A DNA stretch of 64,000 bases from Chloroflexota bacterium. GTDB lineage: Bacteria > Chloroflexota > Limnocylindria > P2-11E. The DNA lies in contig DAIDAP010000015.1 in the NCBI GenBank assembly GCA_027310565.1, positions 1 to 64,000 on the forward strand. The letters are read 5' to 3'. This document shows, in pieces, positions 30,593-39,532 of this stretch (its first letter is position 1; each line of letters starts with the position of its first letter). A model generated the notes under the pieces. The model was not told the DNA's origin. It was given only the letters and a program-made list of their open reading frames with translations, and did not search any database. Both the position numbers and the translations under genes were made by a program.

Positions 30593-32347
30593 GTGCGCGA
30601 GATCGCGGTCGAGAGCACGTCGCCGCCAATCGGCGTGACCCAGGGGCGTCCCGCCGTGCTCGCGAAGCGGTGGATGGTCAGCTCCAGCCACTACCTCGCC
30701 TCCCAGGCCGGCGCGCTCGTCTTCCAGCGCGGCGGCAACGCGGTCGACGCCGGCGTCGCCGCGGGCATCGCGCTGAACGTCGTCGAGCGGCACCTCACCG
30801 ACTTCGGCGGCGTCGCGCCGACGATCGTCTTCCGCCCCGGCATGGACGGGCCCGAGTCGATCGACGGCCTCGGCCGCTGGCCCGCGTCGCTCACGCTCGA
30901 GGCGTACCGCGCGAAGCACGGCGACGACATGCCGATCGGCGTCGCGCGCTCGGTCACCCCCGCGGCCGCCGACGCGTGGCTCACCGCGCTCGCGCGCCAC
31001 GGCCGCCTCACCCTCGCGGAGGTGCTGGCGCCGAACATCGAGCTCGCCGACGGCTTCCCGGTGTACCCGCGCCTCGCGCGCGCGATCGCGGCGCTCGAGG
31101 AGCGCCTGCGGCGGTGGCCGACGAGCGCGCGTGTGTTCCTGCCGGCGGGCCGCGCGCCGAGGGTCGGCGAGATCCTCGTGCAGCGCGACCTCGCGGCGCT
31201 GTTCCGGCGGCTCGTCGGGATCGAGCGCGCGAACGCGTCGCGCGGCCGCGCGGGGGCGATCATGGCGGCGCGCGACGCGCTCTACACCGGCGACGTCGCG
31301 GGCGAGATCGCGTCGTTCATGGCGCGTGTCGGCGGCGCGATCACCGCCGAGGACCTCGCGTCCTACCACGTGACCATCGAGCCCCCTGTCCACACCACGT
31401 ACCGCGGCATCGACGTGTACGCGACCGGCCCATGGTCGCAGGGGCCGCTCGTCCCGATGACGCTCAACCTGCTCGAGGGCTACGACGTCGCCTCGCTCGG
31501 CCCGGGGTCGCTCGCCTACCTGCATCGCTTCGCCGAGGCGTTCAAGCTCGCCGCGGCGGACCGCGAGGGCTTCTTCGGCGACCCCGATCAGGTCGACGTG
31601 CCGATCCGCGGGCTGCTGGACAAGGCGTACGCCGACGAGCGGCGCCGGCTGATCCGCGACGACCGGGCCGCGCCCGAGCTGCCGGCGCCGGGCGACCCGT
31701 GGCGCCACGAGGGCCGCGGCGGGCCCGCGGGCTACCGGCCGCGGGCGGCCGCCGGAGTCGGCGCGCCGGACACCTCGTACTGCTGCGCGATGGACGCCGA
31801 GGGCAACGCCTTCTCCGCGACGCCGTCCGATCCCGGGCTCGGGTCGCCGCTCGTCGAGGGGCTCGGGATCATCGTGAGCACCCGCGGCGCGCAGCTCTGG
31901 ACGACGCCCGGCCATCCGTCGGCCATCGCGCCACGGAAGCGGCCGCGCCTCACTCCGAACCCGGCGCTGCTCATGAAGGACGGCCGTGCGCTCATGCCGT
32001 TCGGCTGCCCGGGTGAGGACGCGCAGTGCCAGGCGATGGTGCAGACGGTGAACAACGTCGTCGACTTCGCCATGAACCTGCAGGCGGCGATCGAGGCGCC
32101 GCGGGTCATCTCGAAGTCGTTCCCGTGGTCGTTCCACCCCCACGCGTACGAGCCGGGCGTGCTCCAGGTCGAGGGCCGCATCGCGCGCGAGGTGCGCGAC
32201 GGCCTGGAGCGTCTCGGGCACGTCATCCGCGACATGCCGGACTTCACGCCCGCGTCGGCCGGCATGTGCGCGATCCGCGAGCTCGAGCCGGGGACGCTCG
32301 AGGGCGGCGCGGACCCGCGGCGCGAGTCGTATGCGATCGGATGGTGA
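30593..32347 (+). CDS. ggt: Gamma-glutamyltransferase-family protein
   Basis: 584 residues, an N-terminal-nucleophile hydrolase precursor. The large-subunit part has GALVFQRGGNAVDAGVAAG and AADREGFFGDP. The autocleavage site and catalytic Thr are near residue 394 in GAPDTSYCCAMDAEGNAFS. The C-terminal oxyanion region has GAQLWTTPGHPSA rather than the classic LNN(E) block. No signal peptide is seen, so it is probably cytoplasmic and may act on gamma-glutamyl or related amides rather than glutathione. The GTG at 30593 appears leaderless. Its stop overlaps the aminotransferase start. Confidence 0.88.
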   Translation: MREIAVESTSPPIGVTQGRPAVLAKRWMVSSSHYLASQAGALVFQRGGNAVDAGVAAGIALNVVERHLTDFGGVAPTIVFRPGMDGPESIDGLGRWPASLTLEAYRAKHGDDMPIGVARSVTPAAADAWLTALARHGRLTLAEVLAPNIELADGFPVYPRLARAIAALEERLRRWPTSARVFLPAGRAPRVGEILVQRDLAALFRRLVGIERANASRGRAGAIMAARDALYTGDVAGEIASFMARVGGAITAEDLASYHVTIEPPVHTTYRGIDVYATGPWSQGPLVPMTLNLLEGYDVASLGPGSLAYLHRFAEAFKLAAADREGFFGDPDQVDVPIRGLLDKAYADERRRLIRDDRAAPELPAPGDPWRHEGRGGPAGYRPRAAAGVGAPDTSYCCAMDAEGNAFSATPSDPGLGSPLVEGLGIIVSTRGAQLWTTPGHPSAIAPRKRPRLTPNPALLMKDGRALMPFGCPGEDAQCQAMVQTVNNVVDFAMNLQAAIEAPRVISKSFPWSFHPHAYEPGVLQVEGRIAREVRDGLERLGHVIRDMPDFTPASAGMCAIRELEPGTLEGGADPRRESYAIGW

Positions 32348-33503
32348 GGTGGACGAGCGCGAGCGGCGCTGGCGCGCCGAGTTCCCGATCACCGACCGCC
32401 TCGTCTACCTGAACAACTGCTCGCTCACGCCGCTGCCCAGGCGCGGGCGCATGGCGATCGAGCGGTTCGCGCGCGAGTGGACCGAGCTCGGCGGCCGCGC
32501 CTGGTACGACCATTGGGTCGGCGAGTACGAGGCCCTGCGCTCCGACGTCGCGCGCGTCCTCGGCGCCGACGCGGATGAGATCGCCATCGAGCCGAACGTC
32601 TCCGCGGGCCTCGTCGGCATCGCGAGCGCGATCGACTACACGAAGCGGCCGAAGGTGGTGGTCGCGGACATCGACTTCCCGACCGACGGCCACGCGTTCC
32701 ACGCCGTCGCGCCCCGCGGCGCGCGCCTCGAGCTGGTGCGCAGCCCGGATCGGGTCCGCGTGCCGCTCGAGCTCTTCGAGCGCGCCGTCGACGAGCGGAC
32801 CGCCGCGGTCTGCACCGGCCACGTGTACTTCACGAGCGGGTGGATCCAGGACGTGCGCGCGCTCGCCGAGCTGTGCCACCGCAGGGGCGCGCTGCTCGTG
32901 GTCGACGCGTACCAGTCCATCGGCGCGGTCCCCTTCGACGTGCACGCCAGCGGCGTCGACTACCTGGTCGGCGGCACGCTCAAGTGGCTCATGGGCGGCC
33001 CGGGCATCGCGTTCCTGTACGCGCGCCGCGACGTCGCCGCGGCGGCGCGGCCGAGCGCGGTGGGCTGGTGGGGCGTCGCCGACCCGTTCGCCTTCGACAT
33101 CGAGCACCTGCGGCCCGGCGCGGGCGCACGGCGCTTCGAGTACGGGACGCCGGCGGTCGCGGCGATCTACGCGGCGCGGGCGGGCATCGCGCTACTCGAG
33201 GAGATCGGCATCGCCACGGTGCGCGAGCGGCACGTGGCGCTGTCGCAGCGTCTCGTGGACGGCGCGCGCTCGCAGGGCTGGGCGGTGCGGTGCCCGGTCG
33301 ACGCCGGCGAGCGGACGGCGATCGTCACGCTCGAGCACCCGGAGCCGCAGCGCGCGGTCGAGGCGCTGCGCGAGCGCGGCGTGATCTGCGACAGCCGGCC
33401 TTCGCTCATCCGGCTCTCACCACACCACTTCAACACGACGGACGAGATCGACCGCGCGCTCGAGCTGCTCGCGCCGCTCCGCGCGGCGGCGGCCACCGCC
33501 TGA
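32331..33503 (+). CDS. Class V aminotransferase (cysteine desulfurase/kynureninase-like)
   Basis: 390 residues. PLP site: Lys near residue 218 in GGTLKWLMGGPG; Asp in LLVVDAYQSIGA; a FEYGTPAVAAIYAARAG block typical of the SufS/kynureninase-like subfamily. The active-site Cys loop of true desulfurases is not evident, so kynureninase-like or isopenicillin-epimerase-like chemistry is possible. ATG 32331 overlaps the ggt stop by 17 bases; GTG 32349, directly after that stop, is an alternative. The stop overlaps a CTG that seems to start the next gene. Confidence 0.85.
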   Translation: MRSDGEVDERERRWRAEFPITDRLVYLNNCSLTPLPRRGRMAIERFAREWTELGGRAWYDHWVGEYEALRSDVARVLGADADEIAIEPNVSAGLVGIASAIDYTKRPKVVVADIDFPTDGHAFHAVAPRGARLELVRSPDRVRVPLELFERAVDERTAAVCTGHVYFTSGWIQDVRALAELCHRRGALLVVDAYQSIGAVPFDVHASGVDYLVGGTLKWLMGGPGIAFLYARRDVAAAARPSAVGWWGVADPFAFDIEHLRPGAGARRFEYGTPAVAAIYAARAGIALLEEIGIATVRERHVALSQRLVDGARSQGWAVRCPVDAGERTAIVTLEHPEPQRAVEALRERGVICDSRPSLIRLSPHHFNTTDEIDRALELLAPLRAAAATA

Positions 33504-34171
33504 CGCGGCACCCGTTCCGGCTCGCCGCGTGGCTCGCGGTCGCGCTCGTGATCGCGTCGCTGTCGTACGGCGCTCGCCTCACCGCGGAGGGATCGGCGGC
33601 GCCGGACCTCTTCTTCCGCTGGTCCACGGTCATCACCACCCTCGCGCTCGAGGGGCTCATCCTCGTGCTCGCCCTGCTCGTCGCGCGGGGGCTCTCGCCG
33701 CGCGAGGCTTTCGCGCTGCGCGCGCCGCGCTCGTGGCGGGAGTCCGGGGGCATCGCCGGCGCGGCGCTGGCGGCGATCTACGTGGTGTCGCTGGCGGAGG
33801 AGGTCGCGCTCGGCGGCGCGACCCGCGAGCAGGCCGTGCCGCAGTACTGGGACCCGACGCGGATCGACGCGTTCGTCGCGAACGCGCTCGCGGTGGCGGT
33901 TGTCGTCCCCATCGTCGAGGAGGCGCTCTTCCGCGGCCTCGGGTTCCGCCTGCTCGCGCCGTTCGGCGATCGCATCGCGGTGCTGGGCACCGCGCTGCCG
34001 TTCGCCCTCGCGCACGGCGCCGTGACCGACCTGCCGTGGGTCTTCGTCACCGGTCTCGGGCTCGGCTACCTGCGCGCGCGCACCGCGAGCCTGTACCCGC
34101 CCATCCTGCTGCACGGCGTCGTGAACGGCGTCGCGCTCGTCGCCTCAGCCGCGCTCGCGGCCTCCGGCTAA
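33500..34171 (+). CDS. CPBP-family intramembrane metalloprotease (apparent CTG start)
   Basis: 223 residues from CTG 33500, which forms a CTGA overlap with the upstream stop. Several hydrophobic spans are present (LAAWLAVALVIASLSYGA, LALEGLILVLALLVARGL, and the C-terminal cluster). The CPBP/Abi signature is complete: EEALFRG, then FALAHGAV and HGVVNGVAL, giving the Glu and His metal ligands. The first canonical start in frame is GTG 33548, inside the first membrane span. CPBP proteases cleave membrane-anchored substrates; related proteins give bacteriocin self-immunity. Confidence 0.88.
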   Translation: MTRHPFRLAAWLAVALVIASLSYGARLTAEGSAAPDLFFRWSTVITTLALEGLILVLALLVARGLSPREAFALRAPRSWRESGGIAGAALAAIYVVSLAEEVALGGATREQAVPQYWDPTRIDAFVANALAVAVVVPIVEEALFRGLGFRLLAPFGDRIAVLGTALPFALAHGAVTDLPWVFVTGLGLGYLRARTASLYPPILLHGVVNGVALVASAALAASG

Positions 34172-34521
34172 CGCGGCGACGCCGCGCGGATGCGCGCGAC
34201 GACGCCGCGGAGGTCGCCGTCGTCCGCGGCCGCGTCGGCCGCCGTCCCCGCCGCGGCCAGCTCGCCGGCGACGACGCGCTCACGCAGGGCGGCGTAGGGG
34301 AGGAGCGGGTCCGCCAGGTTCGCCGGATCGTGGTCGAGGCCCTCCGCGCGCAGACGCCGGCGGACCTCCGCCCAGCGCACGATAACGTCGCGGTCCGCCG
34401 ACGGCAGACGTGCGTACGCGTCGACGTCGCTCAGCGCCGCGCGGTACCGAAGGAGCGTCCGCCGTTCGGTCCCACGCGGATGCTCGCGGGCGAGCGCGAG
34501 GTCGCGGTCGTCGATGGCCAC
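34168..34521 (-). CDS. Hypothetical acidic helical protein
   Basis: 117 residues, mostly helical and charged: AIDDRDLALAREHPRGTERR, ADRDVIVRWAEVRRRLRAE and AALRERVVAGELAAAG. GTG 34521 is chosen because TACGAT (34533-34528) ends 7 bases upstream. A longer frame to 34581 is open but lacks such a signal. Convergent with the CPBP gene, whose end it overlaps by four bases. No family recognised. Confidence 0.5.
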   Translation of the reverse strand: MAIDDRDLALAREHPRGTERRTLLRYRAALSDVDAYARLPSADRDVIVRWAEVRRRLRAEGLDHDPANLADPLLPYAALRERVVAGELAAAGTAADAAADDGDLRGVVARIRAASPR

Positions 34522-34527
34522 CGCTCC

Positions 34528-34533
34528 ATCGTA
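34528..34533 (-). promoter_or_regulatory. Predicted -10 (TACGAT)
   Basis: Ends 7 bases before GTG 34521 on the minus strand, predicting a leaderless transcript. Confidence 0.45.
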
Positions 34534-34634
34534 CGGAAGACCCACGTTCCTCGAGCCGGCGAGCGTGAGCGCGGAGCTCACGTCGTGTGGCGTGGGTGGC
34601 GGCGGCTCCGCGGGCGGGGACGCTCTCGGTGTAG

Positions 34635-34922
34635 CCTCGAGGAGACGTATTACTCTTCCGGCTCCGCGATCCGCGTGGCTTCGCGCGCACGCGCTTCGAT
34701 CCCGACCATGAGCGGTGGACCGAGCTCTTCTCGCGCGCGAACGCGCTCATCGCGGCGATCGAGCGCGCGCCGTCGTACGACGGCGCGGCGAAGCCCGACG
34801 CCCGCGTCTTTGACCCAGCCCGCAGGCTCGCGGCCGCGCCGGCCGGGACGCTCATGGTCGGGGACGGCCCCGTGAGCGACGCCGGCGCAGGCGCGGCGGG
34901 CCCGCGGGTCCACATCTCGTGA
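34635..34922 (+). pseudogene. C-terminal remnant of a HAD-superfamily hydrolase
   Basis: A frame with no start codon, opening after TAG 34632-34634. It reads FDPDHERWTELFSRANALI, AIERAPSYDGAAKPDARVFD and GTLMVGDGPVSDAGAGAAG. The last block is HAD motif IV (GDxxxxD) and KPDARVFD is the motif III region. The N-terminal DxDGT nucleophile domain is missing and no frameshifted upstream half is recognisable. The TGA overlaps the next start (GTGA), so the fragment may once have been coupled to it. Confidence 0.65.
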
Positions 34923-35653
34923 GCGAGGAGGCGCGCTGGGCGGGACGGGCGGACCGCGACGTCCTCGTGCTGGCGAAGACGGTGGCAGCGACCGCCTTCC
35001 CGGTGGAGCGCCCTTCGGTGCTCGGCGTCGATCGCGAGACCGGACGGCTCGCGCGGCTCTCGCCGTTCCCCTGGCGCGCGAACGACACCGACCCGCCGGT
35101 CGCGCGGTGGACCTGGCTGCGCCTGGCGACCGGCGTGGACGAGCGCGACGTGCGGCCGGAGACGCTCCTCGTCGAGGGCGACGTGGCGACGACCGGATAC
35201 GTCGAGGCGAAGGACGCGTGGCGCCTGCGGTGGCCGTTCGTGCGTCCGCATCTGCGCGGATCGCTCGAGTCGCTCACCGCGCTCGCGCGGGACCGCGTCG
35301 CGAGCGCGGGATTCGTGCGGGTCGCCGAGGCCGACGTCGTGCAGCTCCCGCTGCGCTACCGCTTCCGCTGCGCGAGCGACGACTGCGCGGAGGCGCACGA
35401 GCTCGCGGTGCTCGACTGGGAGCTCCAGGAGATGGCCCGCCTCTCGCGAGAGCGCCACGGGCGGGAGTGGGCGACGCGCTTTCGCTCGGCCTGGGGCGCC
35501 CCGCTCCTGGAGCGCTTCGACGTCCACGTGCTCGTCTCGGCGTACGCGCAGCAGCCGACGCGGTTCTACGTCGCGGGTCTGTTCACGCCGCCGCGGGAGG
35601 CCGAGGACGCGCACGCGCACCTGCACCACCAGGAGCACCGCGGCCACCGCTGA
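34919..35653 (+). CDS. Hypothetical protein with a Cys-x4-Cys-x3-His motif
   Basis: 244 residues. The N-terminal half has strand-rich blocks (DVLVLAKTVAATAFPVERPSV, RWTWLRLATGVDER). The middle contains RFRCASDDCAEAHELAVLDWE, a plausible metal site. The C-terminal part (ERFDVHVLVSAYAQQPTRFY) ends in a His-rich tail (HAHLHHQEHRGHR). No membrane segment. I do not recognise the family; the HxxxxLDWE spacing suggests a nuclease-like or nucleic-acid-binding protein, but this is a guess. Confidence 0.65.
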   Translation: MSEEARWAGRADRDVLVLAKTVAATAFPVERPSVLGVDRETGRLARLSPFPWRANDTDPPVARWTWLRLATGVDERDVRPETLLVEGDVATTGYVEAKDAWRLRWPFVRPHLRGSLESLTALARDRVASAGFVRVAEADVVQLPLRYRFRCASDDCAEAHELAVLDWELQEMARLSRERHGREWATRFRSAWGAPLLERFDVHVLVSAYAQQPTRFYVAGLFTPPREAEDAHAHLHHQEHRGHR

Positions 35654-35660
35654 GCGCGCC

Positions 35661-35677
35661 CGCCGCGACCCGCGGCG
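35661..35677. terminator. Bidirectional terminator-like hairpin
   Basis: CGCCGCG and CGCGGCG pair around ACC, 7 bp, between the stops of the convergent genes at 35653 and 35696. No U tract on either side. Confidence 0.4.
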
Positions 35678-35695
35678 AGGCTGGTGTCACTCGAC

Positions 35696-36130
35696 CTAGA
35701 CCCTGCCGGCGAGCTGCCGCGGCGCGTCGCCGCGCTCGGCGCCGATCTCGGAGGGCTTGCCGCGGTAGCCGTGCGGGAAGATGCGCAGGAGCAGGTACGT
35801 GCCGGTCGTCGGGTCGTCGCTGCGCTCGACGACGACCGACGGGCCCCAGCGCGAGTCGAAGCGGTCGCCGACGCCGGGCCTGGGCACGCCCGCGTCGAAC
35901 CCCTCGCGGTCCCACTGCAGGACGGCGTAGCCGCGCACGATGCGCTCCTCGTCGCCGCCTTCGTCGGGACGCCAGCGGTGCGCGCCGGGGTGCTCGCGCT
36001 CGCACACGGCGGGCGAGCCGGAGTGCATGGTGACCCACTTGTACACGTCGGCGTCCTTGCTCTGCGCGCCCTGCGGATACGCCTCGCGATGCTTCTGCTC
36101 GCCGACCGTGCAGAGGTAGTAGAAGAGCAT
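35696..36130 (-). CDS. Hypothetical protein
   Basis: 144 residues, soluble. Recognisable parts are MLFYYLCTVGEQKHREAYP, DVYKWVTMHSGSPAVCERE and a basic middle region. A hydrophobic strand GTYLLLRIFPHGYRGKPSE lies near the C-terminus. Cys/His content is moderate. The ATG at 36130 has TATACT, the best -10 in the window, ending 8 bases upstream. Divergent from the alpha/beta hydrolase. Family unknown. Confidence 0.6.
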   Translation of the reverse strand: MLFYYLCTVGEQKHREAYPQGAQSKDADVYKWVTMHSGSPAVCEREHPGAHRWRPDEGGDEERIVRGYAVLQWDREGFDAGVPRPGVGDRFDSRWGPSVVVERSDDPTTGTYLLLRIFPHGYRGKPSEIGAERGDAPRQLAGRV

Positions 36131-36136
36131 CGAGCG

Positions 36137-36143
36137 CAGTATA
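36137..36143. promoter_or_regulatory. Symmetric divergent -10 (CAGTAT / TATACT)
   Basis: Minus-strand TATACT (36143-36138) ends 8 bases before ATG 36130. Plus-strand CAGTAT (36137-36142) ends 7 bases before an in-frame GTG at 36149, suggesting the hydrolase may start there and not at ATG 36143. Confidence 0.45.
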
Positions 36144-37015
36144 TGGACGTGCGCGCGACGACGATCGACGTGCTGGGGCTGCGGACGCGCGTGCTCGTCG
36201 CCGGCGACGAGACCGCCGGCGACGCGGTGCTCATGATCCACGGCGTCGGCGGCTGGGCCGAGAACTGGAGCGCGGTGATGGAGCCGATCGCGGCCACCGG
36301 GCGCCGCGCGCTCGCCGTCGACCTGCCGGGATTCGGCGAGAGCGAGGCGCCGGGCCGCGTGCCGTACTTCGGTCCCCGTGAGGCGTTCTACCCGCGGTTC
36401 GTCGTCGCGCTCCTCGACGCGCTCGGGCTGAGCTCGGCGCACGTCGTCGGCAACTCGATGGGCGGCGCCGTCGCGTACACGGCCGCGGTGACCGCGCCCG
36501 AGCGGACGCGCTCGCTCGCGCTCGTCGCGAGCGGCGGCCTCGGCTCGGACATCGCCTTCTTCCTGCGACTCGCGACGCTGCCGGGGACGATCACGCTCAC
36601 GCGCGTGTTCGGTCGCCCGTCGCACGCGCGGGAGGTGCTGCGCACCTGCTTCTACGATCCCTCGCGCGTTCCCGCGGCGCTGTACGACGAGGTCGTGCGC
36701 TACGGCCTGGCGTCGTACCCGGAGTTCGTTCGCGCCCTGCGCTCCGGCGTGACGATCCGCGGCGTGCGCGAGTCGCTGCGGCGCCACTGGATCGCCCAGG
36801 CGCCGCGGTACGGCGGGCCGGTGCTGGTGCTGTGGGGCCGCCAGGACCGGGTGCTCCCGCCGCGCCACGTCGACGACGCACGGGACGTGTTCCCGCGCGC
36901 GGAGGTGCGGCTCATCGACCGCTGCGGGCACCTGCCGATGCTGGAGCGCCCGGACGAGTTCCTCGCCGCGCTGCTGCCGTTCCTCGATCGCGCCGAGGCG
37001 CGCGCCGCCGCGTGA
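36143..37015 (+). CDS. Alpha/beta hydrolase
   Basis: 290 residues with an intact catalytic triad: Ser near residue 105 (VGNSMGGAVAY), Asp near 235 (WGRQDRVLPP) and His near 263 (RCGHLPML). The oxyanion loop is IHGVGGWAENW. The cap region contains a YFGPREAFYPRF segment. The family includes meta-cleavage product hydrolases and lactonases; the substrate is not readable. ATG 36143 is used here, while GTG 36149 fits the promoter better. It lies upstream of the 2-oxoacid dehydrogenase operon. Confidence 0.88.
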   Translation: MDVRATTIDVLGLRTRVLVAGDETAGDAVLMIHGVGGWAENWSAVMEPIAATGRRALAVDLPGFGESEAPGRVPYFGPREAFYPRFVVALLDALGLSSAHVVGNSMGGAVAYTAAVTAPERTRSLALVASGGLGSDIAFFLRLATLPGTITLTRVFGRPSHAREVLRTCFYDPSRVPAALYDEVVRYGLASYPEFVRALRSGVTIRGVRESLRRHWIAQAPRYGGPVLVLWGRQDRVLPPRHVDDARDVFPRAEVRLIDRCGHLPMLERPDEFLAALLPFLDRAEARAAA

Positions 37016-37096
37016 GCGCGCCCGATCCGCCCGGGGAGCGCCCGCGCGGCTCGCGGCGCGCGACGGCGGTTCGGTGGCACCATTGACGTCGAACCG

Positions 37097-39532
37097 ATGA
37101 AGACGGGCGAGCGACCCGCGACCGCCATCACGACCCCGCGCGCCAAGGTCATGCTCACGCCGGACCAGGTCATCGCCGACTACCGTCTCGCCGTCCGCAG
37201 CCGCGCCGCGAGCGAGCTGGGGCGGCGCGAGGTCCTCGTCGGCCGGGCTCCGTTCGGCATCTTCGGCGACGGCAAGGAGCTCGCGAACCTCGGCATGGCG
37301 CACGCCTTCCGGCCGGGCGACTGGCGGAGCGGCTACTACCGCGATCAGACCTTCCACCTCGCCAGCGGGCTCGCGACGCTCGAGCAGTTCTTCGCCCAGC
37401 TCTACGCGGACGCCGACCTGGGCCGCGAGCCGTTCTCCGGCGGGCGCCAGATGTCCAACCACTACTGCACGCGGACGGTCGACGAGCGCGGCCGCTGGGC
37501 CGACCTGCTGGCGACCGGGCAGACCGCGTCCGACCTCTCGCCGGTCGGCGCCCAGATGCCCCGTTCGCTCGGCCTGGCCTGGGCGTCGAAGCTCTACCGC
37601 GAGTCCGCGGCGCTCGGGGCCGTGAGCGCGGGCTTCTCGCGCCACGGCGACGAGGTCTGCTTCTGCACGATCGGGAACGCCGGCACGAGCGAGGGCCTCT
37701 TCTGGGAGGCGGCGAACGCGGCGGGCGTGCTCCAGGTGCCGCTCGTGATCGGGGTGTGGGACGACGGCTACGGCATCTCGGTGTCGAACGAGCTGCAGAC
37801 GACAAAGAGCTCGATATCTGCGGCTCTCGCGGGGATGCGTCGCGACGGCGGGCCCGGATTCGAGATCCGCGTGGTGAAAGGCTCCGACTACGTCGGCCTC
37901 GTCGATGCCTTCGCCGAGGTCGCGGCGATCGCGCGGCGCGACCACGTGCCGGCCATCGTGCACGTCATCGAGGTGACGCAGCCGCAGGGGCACTCCACGA
38001 GCGGCAGCCACGAGCGTTACAAGTCCGCGGAGCGGCTCGCGTTCGAGATCGAGGCGGACCCCATCCGCCGCATGCGCGAGTGGATGATCCGCGCGGGCAT
38101 CGCCGACGCCGAGACGCTCGACGCGTACGAGAAGCGCGATCGCGCCGAGGTCGAGGCCGTGCGCGAGCGCGCGTACGAGGCCTACCAGGCGCCGCTGCGC
38201 GCGGAGCGCGACGACGCCGTGGCGCTCATCGGCGCGGCGGCCGAACGGAGCGGCGCCGACCTCGGGACGATCCTCGACGGGCTGCGCGGCGAGACCGATC
38301 CGACGCGGCACGCGGTGCACAGCGCCGCGTTCCGCGCGCTCGTGGCCCTGCGCGGGCATCCCGGCGCGGCGCGCGACGAGCTGGCCGCCTTCGTCCGCCG
38401 GCACCGCGAGGCGAACGAGCGCCGCTACCGGTCGCACCTCTACAGCGAGGCGCCGTCGTCGCCGCTGCGTGTGCCCGTCGTGCCGGCGCGCTACGGCGCG
38501 AACGCGGAGAGCATGGACGGCCGTCTCGTGCTCCTCCACGCGTTCGACGCGAACCTCGCGCGGGATCCGCGGATCGTGATCCTCGGCGAGGACGTGGGGA
38601 AGCTGGGCGACGTGAACCTCGTGTACGAGGGGCTGCAGGCGCGCTACGGCGCCGACCGCGTCGTGGACACGGGGATCCGCGAGGCGACCATCCTCGGGCA
38701 GGGGATCGGCGCCGCGATGCGCGGCCTGCGGCCGATCGTGGACATCCAGTACGTCGACTACCTGCTGTACGCGCTCGAGATCGCCTCCGACGACCTGGCG
38801 ACGCTGCGCCACCGGACCGCTGGCGGGCAGCAGGCCCCGGTCGTGATCCGGACGAAGGGCCACCGCCTGCAGGGGATCTGGCACACCGGCTCGCCGATGC
38901 AGCTCGTCCTCGGAGCGCTGCGGGGCGTGCACGTGTGCGTGCCGCGCGACATGACCCAGGCCGCGGGCTTCTACAACACGCTGCTGCGCGGGGACGACCC
39001 GGGGCTGGTCATCGAGGTGCTCTCGGGGTATCGCCTCAAGGAGCGCCTGCCCGACAACATCGGGGAGCTCACGCTGCCGCTCGGCGTGCCCGAGACGATC
39101 CGCGAGGGCACCGACCTGACGATCGCGACCTACGGCGCGCTCTGCCGCCTGGCGCTCGCGGCCGCCGACGATCTGGCCGCCTCGGGCATCGAGGCCGAGA
39201 TCGTGGACGTGCGGACGCTCCTGCCGTTCGACACCGCGCACGCCGTCGCGCGGAGCGTCGCGAAGACCGGCGCGCTGCTCGTGCTCGACGAGGATCTGCC
39301 GGGCGGCGCGTCGGCGTACATCCTGCAACAGGTCGTCGAGAGCCAGGGCGCGATCGACCACCTCGAGATCCCGGCGCGGACGCTGACGGCGTCGGCGAAC
39401 CGCTCGCCGGTGGGCAACGACGGCGACTACTTCACCAAGCCGAGCCGCGACGACGTCTTCGCCGCCGCCTACGCCATGGCGCGCGAGCGCGACCCGCGCT
39501 CGTTCCCGCCGCTCTTCCCGGAGGAGCCATGA
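37097..39532 (+). CDS. 2-oxoacid dehydrogenase E1, fused alpha-beta subunits
   Basis: 811 residues. The N-terminal half (about 20-400) is E1-alpha: YRDQTFHLASGL, and the thiamine diphosphate site TIGNAGTSEGLFWEAAN near residue 191, where the usual GDG is GNAG. The C-terminal half (from about 475) is E1-beta: VILGEDVGKLGDVNLVYEGL, VDIQYVDYLLYALEIASDDL and HRLQGIWHTGSPM. Such fusions decarboxylate branched-chain 2-oxoacids or related compounds and pass the acyl group to E2. It overlaps the next gene (ATGA), which is a second, free-standing E1-beta. Confidence 0.9.
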   Translation: MKTGERPATAITTPRAKVMLTPDQVIADYRLAVRSRAASELGRREVLVGRAPFGIFGDGKELANLGMAHAFRPGDWRSGYYRDQTFHLASGLATLEQFFAQLYADADLGREPFSGGRQMSNHYCTRTVDERGRWADLLATGQTASDLSPVGAQMPRSLGLAWASKLYRESAALGAVSAGFSRHGDEVCFCTIGNAGTSEGLFWEAANAAGVLQVPLVIGVWDDGYGISVSNELQTTKSSISAALAGMRRDGGPGFEIRVVKGSDYVGLVDAFAEVAAIARRDHVPAIVHVIEVTQPQGHSTSGSHERYKSAERLAFEIEADPIRRMREWMIRAGIADAETLDAYEKRDRAEVEAVRERAYEAYQAPLRAERDDAVALIGAAAERSGADLGTILDGLRGETDPTRHAVHSAAFRALVALRGHPGAARDELAAFVRRHREANERRYRSHLYSEAPSSPLRVPVVPARYGANAESMDGRLVLLHAFDANLARDPRIVILGEDVGKLGDVNLVYEGLQARYGADRVVDTGIREATILGQGIGAAMRGLRPIVDIQYVDYLLYALEIASDDLATLRHRTAGGQQAPVVIRTKGHRLQGIWHTGSPMQLVLGALRGVHVCVPRDMTQAAGFYNTLLRGDDPGLVIEVLSGYRLKERLPDNIGELTLPLGVPETIREGTDLTIATYGALCRLALAAADDLAASGIEAEIVDVRTLLPFDTAHAVARSVAKTGALLVLDEDLPGGASAYILQQVVESQGAIDHLEIPARTLTASANRSPVGNDGDYFTKPSRDDVFAAAYAMARERDPRSFPPLFPEEP

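Noticed and set aside
35696..39361. A 1221-codon minus-strand frame opposite the alpha/beta hydrolase and fused E1
   Set aside because: Antisense shadow with low-complexity composition; only the final 144 codons, beginning at ATG 36130, look like a gene.
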